Source: Paludisphaera soli (lineage in GTDB: Bacteria > Planctomycetota > Planctomycetia > Isosphaerales > Isosphaeraceae). Taken from it: DNA of 56,589 nucleotides. The DNA lies in the NCBI RefSeq assembly GCF_011064595.1, contig NZ_JAALJI010000036.1, positions 1 to 56,589 on the forward strand, written 5' to 3'. Both the position numbers and the translations under genes were made by a program. The notes beneath the pieces were generated by a model, which worked only from the letters and a program-made list of their open reading frames with translations, searched no databases and was not told the DNA's origin. This document shows positions 50,764-56,589 of this stretch, one piece after another (the stretch's first letter is position 1; the number at the start of each line of letters is the position of its first letter).

Positions 50764-51465
50764 TCAGGCCTTCGTCAGGATCACGTTGCTGGCGTGCGCC
50801 AGGTCGCACGCGTTGGCCTCGTCGGTGTCGATGTGGACCTCCAGCTTCCAGTCCGGGTGGGTCCGCACGAGCAGGCCCTCCAGCGTGCTGGGGCAGGGGC
50901 TCTCGACCCGCATGTTCATCCGGTCCAGGTGCTTCACGCCGTAGTACTCGGCGTCCTTCGGGCCCATGTGCACGTGCCGCTCGGCCCGGATCACCCCCTT
51001 GGGCATCACCAGCGACCCCTTGGGGCCGATCAGCAGGCAGCCCGGCGTGTTCTCGATGTCGCCCGAGAGCTTCACCGGCACGTCGATCCCCAGGCTGATG
51101 GCGTCCGTGAACGCCAGCTCCACCTGGCTGAACTTGCGGCAGGGGCCCAGGATCCGCACGCCGGGGATCATCCGCTGGCGAGGCCCGACCACCGCCACCG
51201 TCTCCTCGGCGGCGAAGTCGGTGTCCTGGTACAGCCGCTTCATCGGCGTGAGCTGATGCCCCTTGCCGAAGAGGACGTCCACGTCCTCCTGCGTCAGGTG
51301 GCAATGCCGGGCCGAGATGTTGACGATCACCTTCGGCGGCCCCGCCGCGCCGTTCCCGTTGCCGGCGGACGGGCCGCCGGCCGGGGCGGCGCCCAGGCTC
51401 TTGAGGATGATCGACCGCACCAGATCCTCGATCTGCTCGCGGTTCGCCGTCGCCGTCGCGCTCAT
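50764..51465 (-). CDS. pduL: PduL-type phosphate propanoyltransferase with encapsulation helix
   Basis: This 233-residue enzyme should exchange CoA for phosphate on propionyl- or lactyl-CoA and so regenerate CoA inside the shell. The zinc-binding histidines of PduL are visible in VNISARHCHLTQEDVD and in RAERHVHMGPKDA. The N-terminal helix REQIEDLVRSIILKSLG (about residues 9-25), followed by a Gly/Asn/Ala linker, is an encapsulation peptide. The start ATG at 51465 overlaps the stop codon of the DeoR-type gene (ATGA 51462-51465). Confidence 0.93.
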   Translation of the reverse strand: MSATATANREQIEDLVRSIILKSLGAAPAGGPSAGNGNGAAGPPKVIVNISARHCHLTQEDVDVLFGKGHQLTPMKRLYQDTDFAAEETVAVVGPRQRMIPGVRILGPCRKFSQVELAFTDAISLGIDVPVKLSGDIENTPGCLLIGPKGSLVMPKGVIRAERHVHMGPKDAEYYGVKHLDRMNMRVESPCPSTLEGLLVRTHPDWKLEVHIDTDEANACDLAHASNVILTKA

Positions 51466-52319
51466 GCCTCGGTCCTCTCGTCGGTCTCGGTCGCCTTGCC
51501 TGGGAGTCCCGCCGCCGCCTTGCCGCCCGGCCCGTCGTGGCCGTTGCGGCCCTCGAGCCCGGCCGTATGCACGATCACCCCGGCCGCCTCGAGCATCGCC
51601 CGCTGCGCCTCGGGGGTCCGGTCGTCGCAGACCAGCCGCGTCACCTCGTCCAGCCCGCAGAGCCTCGCCAGGGCCAGCCGGCCGAACTTGGTCCAGTCGG
51701 CCGCGATGACCACTTCCTGCCCGCACGCCATCATCTGGCGCTCGGTCTCGACCAGCAGCAGGTTCGAGTTGTACACGCCGTCGGCCATGATCCCGCCCGC
51801 CCCCAGGATCGCCTTCCGCACCCGGATGCCCTGCATCATCGCGATCGCCAGGGGGCCCAGGGCGACGCCCGTCCTCGGGTAGACGTAGCCCCCGATCAGG
51901 ATCAGGTCGGTCTGGTGGCTGGCCGCCACGAGCTGGGCGATCGGCAGGCTGTTCGTCACCACCTGGACGTGGATCTCCCGCGCCAGGAGCGCCCGGGCCA
52001 CCTCCAGCGTCGTCGTCCCGCCGTCCAGCAAGACCGTGTCGCCGTCCTCGATCAGCGCCGCCGTCGCCTCGCCGATCGCCCGCTTCTCGGCCATCGCGGT
52101 GTGCGTCCGCTCGTCGAAGGCGGGCAGCGCCCGGACCTCCCCCGAGTAGACCGCACCGCCGTGCGTCCGCTTCACGGCGCCGGTGAGGTCCAGCGTCTCC
52201 AGGTCGCGGCGGACCGTGCTCTCGGAGACGTTGAGCGCCTTCACCAGCTCGTCGAGCGTCGCGTAGCCCTGCTTCGTGATCAGCTCGCGGAGCCGTCGAC
52301 GACGCGTCTCTGGCAGCAT
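51462..52319 (-). CDS. DeoR-family transcriptional regulator of the BMC operon
   Basis: This 285-residue regulator has a winged helix at the start (LRELITKQGYATLDELVKAL, NVSESTVRRDLETL) and a C-terminal sugar-phosphate-sensing domain (VLLDGGTTTLEVARAL, VVTNSLPIAQLV, VVIAADWTKFGRLAL). The likely effector is a sugar phosphate such as fuculose- or rhamnulose-1-phosphate. The frame opens at 52364, but that codon overlaps the predicted -10 box, so the ATG at 52319 (MLPETRRRR) is chosen. It is the first gene of the operon, with TTGAC repeats in front, so it may control its own operon. Confidence 0.92.
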   Translation of the reverse strand: MLPETRRRRLRELITKQGYATLDELVKALNVSESTVRRDLETLDLTGAVKRTHGGAVYSGEVRALPAFDERTHTAMAEKRAIGEATAALIEDGDTVLLDGGTTTLEVARALLAREIHVQVVTNSLPIAQLVAASHQTDLILIGGYVYPRTGVALGPLAIAMMQGIRVRKAILGAGGIMADGVYNSNLLLVETERQMMACGQEVVIAADWTKFGRLALARLCGLDEVTRLVCDDRTPEAQRAMLEAAGVIVHTAGLEGRNGHDGPGGKAAAGLPGKATETDERTEA

Positions 52320-52363
52320 GGAAGACTCGTTCTGGTTGGATTCTGGCACGACCAACGAAATCA

Positions 52364-52392
52364 AGTGTCCACCGTGGCGGGAGAGCTGTCAA
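52364..52392 (-). promoter_or_regulatory. Predicted promoter of the BMC operon
   Basis: Read on the minus strand, TTGACA (52392-52387) is a perfect -35 box, then 17 bases, then GACACT (52369-52364) as a weak -10 box that matches at three of six positions. Transcription would begin near 52357, with a leader of about 38 bases before the repressor start codon. Confidence 0.45.
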
Positions 52393-52438
52393 GAACTTTC
52401 ATCGTGCTTGACGGAATTTGATCGAGTCTTGACGGAAT
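52386..52438. promoter_or_regulatory. Candidate operator, TTGAC repeat set
   Basis: CTTGACGGAAT occurs at 52407-52417 and again at 52428-52438. The two are 21 bases apart, about two helix turns. CTGTCAAG at 52386-52393 carries the same CTTGAC core on the other strand and overlaps the -35 box. The DeoR-type regulator of the operon is the obvious candidate to bind here. Confidence 0.45.
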
Positions 52439-52537
52439 CTTCTCATTGGCCGGGCCGCGCCCGCATCGCCGGGCCCCGCCCGTATAATGGCCCGTCCCTC
52501 CGTGACCCGACCCCCGATCCTTCCGCCTGAGGCGTCC

Positions 52538-53401
52538 ATGCCGGAACTCCCCGAGGTCGAGACCATGGTGCGCGGGCTCCGGCCCGCCCTGGAGGGGCGC
52601 GCGGTCCTCCGAATCGAGCTGCACGACCCGACAATGCTCCAGGGTTGCACGTCTGGGGAGTTCGCGGCGCGTGGCGTCGGGGTGCGGGTCGCGAGGGTGG
52701 GGCGCCGGGGCAAGTGGGTCGTCGTCGAGCTGGCCGACGACACGGGGATGATCGTCATTCAGCCCCGGATGACTGGAGGCTTTTGGCTCGTCGATCCCCC
52801 CCGGCCGGAGCACGTCCGCCTGACGTTCCGACTGGCGGGACCCGAGGCGTCGGTCTGGTTCTGCGACGCCCGGAGGCTGGGCCGGATCCTCTGGTTCGAC
52901 GGCCCCGACGCCGCCGAGGCCGCTTTCGCCCGCGCCCACGGCCCCGACGCCCTGGCCATCGCCCGCGACGACCTCGCCGCGCGTCTGAAGCGGACCGGCC
53001 GGGCGATCAAGCCGACGCTCATGGACCAGAAGGTGCTCGCCGGGATCGGCAACATCTACGCCGACGAGATCCTCTTCCAGGCCCGCCTCAACCCGCTCCG
53101 GGTCGCCGCCGAGCTGACCGCGCGCGAGGTCGACCGCCTCCACGCCGCGATCCTCCCGGTGCTCGCCCGGGCGATCGAGGCCGAGGGGTCCAGCTTCGAC
53201 GCCGGCTACCGCACGGTGCTGGGCCTCGAAGGGGGCTTCCTCGCCGTCAACTCGATGTACGGCCGATGGGGGAAGCCCTGCCACGGCTGCGGCGCCCCGG
53301 TCCAGAAGTCGAAGATCGCCGGGCTCATCGGCCGGCCCACCTACCACTGCCCGAAGTGCCAGCCCCTGCGCAAGCCCCGGTCGCGGCCCTCGAAGGTCTG
53401 A
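52538..53401 (+). CDS. mutM: Formamidopyrimidine-DNA glycosylase
   Basis: This 287-residue repair enzyme removes 8-oxoguanine and related lesions. The catalytic N-terminus PELPEVE requires the start at the ATG 52538, since Pro2 is the nucleophile after Met removal; the earlier frame start at 52487 is excluded. The helix-two-turn-helix motif DQKVLAGIGNIYADEILFQA and the C-terminal zinc finger (CHGCG and CPKC pairs) are intact. It is divergent from the BMC operon and shares the short spacer that holds the operon promoter. Confidence 0.95.
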   Translation: MPELPEVETMVRGLRPALEGRAVLRIELHDPTMLQGCTSGEFAARGVGVRVARVGRRGKWVVVELADDTGMIVIQPRMTGGFWLVDPPRPEHVRLTFRLAGPEASVWFCDARRLGRILWFDGPDAAEAAFARAHGPDALAIARDDLAARLKRTGRAIKPTLMDQKVLAGIGNIYADEILFQARLNPLRVAAELTAREVDRLHAAILPVLARAIEAEGSSFDAGYRTVLGLEGGFLAVNSMYGRWGKPCHGCGAPVQKSKIAGLIGRPTYHCPKCQPLRKPRSRPSKV

Positions 53402-53413
53402 CGACGTGGGCGT

Positions 53414-53962
53414 TCAGGGCTTCCAGACGCCCGCGTACTTCTTGCGGTACTTGGGGTCGGTCTCGGTGGCGATCAGGGCGAGGGCCGTCTCGCGGATCGA
53501 CGCGTCCCCGCTCTGGTCGTGGAGCTTGCGAAGCCCCTGGACGATGTCGAACCGGATGAGCGTGGCGTTCTTCTCCGAGGCGCAGTCGGCGAAGCGCCCG
53601 GCCAGGCGATCGACCACCATCCGACGCTGGGGGTCGCCGGCGAGGCCGACCTTCCAGAGCGCCAGCAGGCAATGCCGGGCGGTGACGAACTTCTCGTCGC
53701 GGGTGACGTTTAGCAGGGCGTCGAAGTCGTCGAGGATTCGGCCTTCGGGATCGCTCTTGGCCAGGTTGCAAAGGAGCTGCGAGGCGATCGCCCGCAGGCG
53801 GTTGTCCTTGTGCGTCAGCCCGGCGACGAGGTCGTCCCACGCCTCGTAGGCCCAGTCGACCGGCCCCTCGGCCGCGGCCAGGAGGGCCTCGAAGGCCCGC
53901 CCCTGGACGGCGCGGTCGCCGGATCGGATGTCGTCCATCTTCGCCCTGACGTCCTCGTCCAT
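53414..53962 (-). CDS. HEAT-like helical protein
   Basis: This 182-residue, all-helical protein has at least three repeat-like units (RAFEALLAAAEGPVDWAYEA, NRLRAIASQLLCNLAKSDPE, TARHCLLALWKVGLAGDPQR). It lacks a signal peptide and membrane helix. It resembles small HEAT-repeat proteins and should be a binding scaffold. The ATG at 53962 is the start. It converges on mutM with a gap of 12 bases. Function is unknown. Confidence 0.7.
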   Translation of the reverse strand: MDEDVRAKMDDIRSGDRAVQGRAFEALLAAAEGPVDWAYEAWDDLVAGLTHKDNRLRAIASQLLCNLAKSDPEGRILDDFDALLNVTRDEKFVTARHCLLALWKVGLAGDPQRRMVVDRLAGRFADCASEKNATLIRFDIVQGLRKLHDQSGDASIRETALALIATETDPKYRKKYAGVWKP

Positions 53963-54061
53963 CGGTCGCCCTCCCCGGGGATCGGCGGCCCGCGTCGATC
54001 GCGCGCCGGCCAGGGCGCATCGGCCCGATCGCGGCGAAACTTGAGGAAGCGGGAATGCGAA

Positions 54062-54111
54062 CCGGCCCGAGCTTCGAGGGTCCCGCGAGGGACGATCGAG
54101 GCTCGGGCCGG
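54062..54111. repeat. Long intergenic hairpin
   Basis: CCGGCCCGAGC (54062-54072) pairs perfectly with GCTCGGGCCGG (54101-54111). An inner pair GTCCC/GGGAC with a GCGA loop lies within the arms, so the whole forms one long stem. It lies downstream of the lipoprotein gene and upstream of the HEAT-like gene, both on the minus strand. It may be a dispersed repeat and a terminator at once. The ATTTTC after the right arm is a short T-run on the plus strand only. Confidence 0.5.
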
Positions 54112-54149
54112 ATTTTCGGGCGGGCCGCCTTGGGGCCGGCGCGGGCGGA

Positions 54150-54620
54150 TCAGTTCTTGGACTTGGCGGCCGCGCCGGGGGCGAGGTCGCCGGTGCCGGC
54201 GAGCTTGGCGGCCTTGAACTCGTCGGCCGTCATCTGCTTGACCGTCCGGTTGTGCATCAGCACGGGGCCGCCGGAGGTGGGGACCTCCTTGGCGTAGGCG
54301 AGGACGGCGTCGGCCGGGTCGGTCGTGGCCGGGCCTTCCATGACGTCCTGGATCTCGACCCCGGCGCGGCCGATCACGTCGCCGTCGCGGAGGGCCTTCA
54401 GGCCGAGCGGGGCTATCTGCTCGAGCGGGGCGAAGTCGGCGACGGTGGCCGCGGGCTTCTTCTTGGCGAACGCGAACTGGCGGTACATCTCGCCGACGTC
54501 GTTCAGCACGAACTCGGTCTTGTTCTCGGCGGTGAGCGGGGCGGCCGTCTCGCCGCAGCCGGCGAGCGTCGCGACGAGGCCGAGGGTGAGTGCGAAAGCG
54601 GCAAGGTGGTGGGATCGCAT
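54150..54620 (-). CDS. Lipoprotein next to DUF1559 gene
   Basis: This 156-residue lipoprotein has a leader (LAAFALTLGLVATLAGC) with the lipobox Cys at about 22. The mature part is mixed helix and strand (FVLNDVGEMYRQFAFAKKKP, VLAYAKEVPTSGGPVLMHN). The ATG at 54620 is chosen since it gives the leader; the frame is open further up. It lies 105 bases after the DUF1559 gene on the same strand. I do not recognise the family, but the pairing with DUF1559 repeats the one at 19 kb. Confidence 0.78.
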   Translation of the reverse strand: MRSHHLAAFALTLGLVATLAGCGETAAPLTAENKTEFVLNDVGEMYRQFAFAKKKPAATVADFAPLEQIAPLGLKALRDGDVIGRAGVEIQDVMEGPATTDPADAVLAYAKEVPTSGGPVLMHNRTVKQMTADEFKAAKLAGTGDLAPGAAAKSKN

Positions 54621-54725
54621 GGAGCCTGGTCGTCCGAATCGGAAGGGTGAAGGGGGGAAATGGAAAGAGACGGCCCGGGGCGAGCCGTCTCTCCGATCCA
54701 AGCGTGTCGAGCGGGACGGGCCCGA

Positions 54726-55817
54726 TCAGTAGGCGTCGGAGCTGACGATCTCGCCGCCGGCCTTGGTGCCGAGGCCCAGCCAGGCCTGCGGATTGATCGA
54801 GTCCTTGATGAACCGGACCGAGCCGTCGGCGAAGCCGACGTTCACGCCGCCGGAGTGGTAGCTCCGGGCGGCGAGGTGGCCGTTGTTGAAGGCCGACCCG
54901 AACACGCCGCAGTCGTAAAACTTGGAGTTGGGCGTCAGCGTATGGTTGAAATACCCGGTCATCGGCAGGTTGCGGTAGTACTGCTGGCCGCGGTAGACGA
55001 TCCGGGTGTAGTAGCCGCTCATGCCGTAGGTGCAATTGGGGGCCACGCCCAGGTCGCCGTCGTTGATGATGTAGACGTTGAGCTGGTCGCCGGTCGGGAT
55101 GCCGCCGATGAAGCCGCCGACCGAGGTGCTGGAAGGCGCCTTGCCGCGGCGGGTCTCGGAGAAGGCCGCCGTGTTGCTGGTGCCGTCGGTGACGGCCGCA
55201 ACCGTGACGGGGATGGCCCGCTGCCAGCCGGGGTAGACCCTCGGGGCCGCCGTGTCGATCGTCACGTTAAAGATGCCGGCCCGCGCCGTGTTGGCCTCCC
55301 ACGAGGCGACGCCCGTGCCGAGCCGCTGGGCCGCCGTCGCCCCCAGGCTCGCGACGTAGTTCGCGTATCCCATGTCCGAGAACTTGGTGTTGATCGGGTC
55401 GGACGGGCAGACGTAGGCCGAGACGATCTGGCTCTGCGCGGTGAAGTTGATCGTTCCAGGGCCGTAGAGGTTCTGGCACCATTCGAAGTTGAAGGCGCTG
55501 AAGGCGTTGTTCAACTCCAGAAAGGGCAGAAGCTGGGTCAGCACATTTGGCCGGCCGCCGCAACCGCTGTTGCCCGGATCGGTCACAGGCTGGTTGTAGG
55601 CCGGTCCGAAGCCCGGGGTGTAGCCGCCCGAGGCGGACTCGGCGTTGGCCAGGGCCAGGCCCATCTGCTTCAGGTTGTTGGTGCACTGGGCGCGGCGGGC
55701 GGCCTCGCGGGCCGACTGCACCGCGGGGAGCAAGAGCGCGATCAGGACGGCGATGATGGCGATGACCACCAACAGCTCAATCAATGTGAAACCACGGCGA
55801 CTGGGTCGCTTTTGCAT
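54726..55817 (-). CDS. DUF1559 pilin-like secreted protein
   Basis: This 363-residue protein has the pilin-type leader [20 protein letters not shown], the block [20 protein letters not shown] and the C-terminal end [20 protein letters not shown], all DUF1559 hallmarks. The ATG at 55817 ([10 protein letters not shown]) is the start; about 90 upstream codons in the open frame are not part of it. Surface or fibre-like location is expected. The N-terminal coding DNA is nearly the same as in the gene at 19 kb. The 770-base gene-free region before it should hold its promoter. Confidence 0.93.
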   Translation of the reverse strand: MQKRPSRRGFTLIELLVVIAIIAVLIALLLPAVQSAREAARRAQCTNNLKQMGLALANAESASGGYTPGFGPAYNQPVTDPGNSGCGGRPNVLTQLLPFLELNNAFSAFNFEWCQNLYGPGTINFTAQSQIVSAYVCPSDPINTKFSDMGYANYVASLGATAAQRLGTGVASWEANTARAGIFNVTIDTAAPRVYPGWQRAIPVTVAAVTDGTSNTAAFSETRRGKAPSSTSVGGFIGGIPTGDQLNVYIINDGDLGVAPNCTYGMSGYYTRIVYRGQQYYRNLPMTGYFNHTLTPNSKFYDCGVFGSAFNNGHLAARSYHSGGVNVGFADGSVRFIKDSINPQAWLGLGTKAGGEIVSSDAY

Positions 55818-56589
55818 GCGTGCAGATCCTGTGTCAACAAGGGATGGAATAAGAGGCGTGCCGTCGGGACGGCGACGCCGGCAAGGCGGAGGGTTGGACG
55901 GCTTCGGCGCTCGTCCGCTTTCGGTCCGACCAGGACGAGCAGCCCAACGCGAGAACCTCGGCGGAGCAACACGCGGGAGCAGGATCGTCTCGATTCGCGA
56001 CGAGCCCGCGGTCGCTGCGGAGGCAAACAGGGCCGGTCCGACTTGACCTAAGCGACTCTTAAGGATTGCAGTTTTCGTGCCAATCATTGTGGCACGCCTG
56101 CTCGAAGAGTAGACCAGGCTCGTGTCCGCCCCGTCGCGGCTGCGGCCATTGAGTCTACATCTAGTTGATAATCTGAAGAGATTCAGAGTTTCAAGTTGAT
56201 GTTCCCATGATGTTTAGGAAGACGAGGCTCCTCGGCCGGCCGCGGCCTCGAGCCGGAATCTCGGACCGATCGGGACACCTGTCGCAACCCAAAGTGGGAC
56301 GAGTCTCGGGCCGTTCGAGGGCCGGGATCGGCGGTCTGGCGAGCGATCCCGGTGTTGGAGAGTCAGGTTCTGGGCGTTGTTGCCCAGGAGTCAGGCAGTT
56401 TACCCGTCCGGTCATCGACTCGCAGATCCCGAAGTCGTCACGTTGTGCATTGCGGAGACTCTGGGGGCCCTTCCGAAGCGTTGGCTGCCAGGCTGGTGCC
56501 CCCATCCTGGAACGGAAGTCATCGCTTCGTCTAGTTATCGCGGCGGCCCGGCCCGGCCGGGGCGGGGACGGGGCTGGACGCGCGCTGGA
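55818..56589. other. Long gene-free right end with AT-rich patch
   Basis: No gene with sensible composition is visible. Two features are: an inverted repeat CGTGCCA/TGGCACG (56076-56082 and 56090-56096) with a 7-base loop, and an AT-rich patch at about 56150-56220. On the minus strand the patch holds TTGAAA, then 18 bases, then TATCAA, a fair promoter pair for the DUF1559 gene. A 104-codon minus-strand frame here (56191-56505) looks spurious. Confidence 0.4.

Noticed and set aside
52320..52364. A 15-codon longer start for the DeoR-type regulator
   Set aside because: The earlier start codon overlaps the predicted -10 box, so it could not be in the mRNA. The ATG at 52319 fits the family start.
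56191..56505. A 104-codon minus-strand frame at the right end
   Set aside because: Composition is Pro/Arg-rich with no pattern, no ribosome site, and it covers the AT-rich patch that looks like a promoter.
1..56589. CRISPR arrays, tRNA and rRNA genes
   Set aside because: No regular short repeats with unique spacers, no rRNA-like segments and no clear tRNA ends were seen by eye. A covariance search would be needed to exclude single tRNAs.

Overview
The window reads as chromosomal DNA of a high-GC planctomycete, probably of the Isosphaeraceae (inference). The signs are three DUF1559 pilin-like secreted proteins, many small lipoproteins and Tat- or Sec-exported enzymes, Gfo/Idh/MocA oxidoreductases, a long run of single genes on both strands, and a planctomycete-type bacterial microcompartment (BMC) operon. 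I recognised no rRNA, tRNA, CRISPR array or phage genome by eye.

Layout. 0-9.1 kb: a LolA-like lipoprotein, an aspartate-type aminotransferase, a stand-alone FabF-type ketoacyl synthase, then two Gfo/Idh/MocA oxidoreductases separated by an IS4-type insertion sequence. 9.5-16.6 kb: a HEAT-repeat protein and a nuclease in one unit, a small HExxH metallopeptidase, a CNNM/CorC-type CBS membrane protein, a zinc-ribbon/DUF4177 protein, a holin-X/DUF3618 pair with a histone-H1-like tail, and the NAD(P)HX repair dehydratase NnrD. 16.6-25.5 kb: a Tat-exported class V aminotransferase, a DUF1559 protein with a small lipoprotein, the ComM/YifB ATPase, and a secreted glycoside-hydrolase-like gene that lies between the true comM 3' end and a second, decayed copy of that 3' end. 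A DUF1559/secreted-protein pair follows. 25.7-41.5 kb: an esterase, a sigma-70-family factor, a cysteine hydrolase, a serine beta-lactamase-like hydrolase, a receiver protein overlapping an RlmI-like methyltransferase, a uronate isomerase, a CoaB-like ligase, a PAS-GGDEF-EAL protein, an isocitrate-dehydrogenase-like enzyme and a CocE/S15 hydrolase.

41.6-52.4 kb is the main system: a 14-gene, single-strand operon. In transcription order it encodes a DeoR-type repressor, PduL, three BMC-H shell proteins, acetate kinase, BMC-P, a CoA-acylating aldehyde dehydrogenase, BMC-P, an uncharacterised RpiB-like protein, BMC-P, a class II aldolase, an LDH/MDH-like dehydrogenase and a TIM-barrel aldolase-like protein. 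The parts match the known planctomycete/verrucomicrobial BMC for fucose and rhamnose breakdown. The aldolase would release lactaldehyde inside the shell, the aldehyde dehydrogenase and PduL would turn it into lactyl-CoA and lactyl-phosphate, acetate kinase would yield ATP and lactate, and the dehydrogenase would recycle NAD. Amphipathic targeting helices are visible on the aldehyde dehydrogenase, PduL and the aldolase, and possibly on the RpiB-like protein. A promoter with a perfect TTGACA box and a set of TTGAC repeats precede the repressor gene.

52.5-56.6 kb: mutM, a HEAT-like protein, a lipoprotein, a third DUF1559 gene and a gene-free right end.
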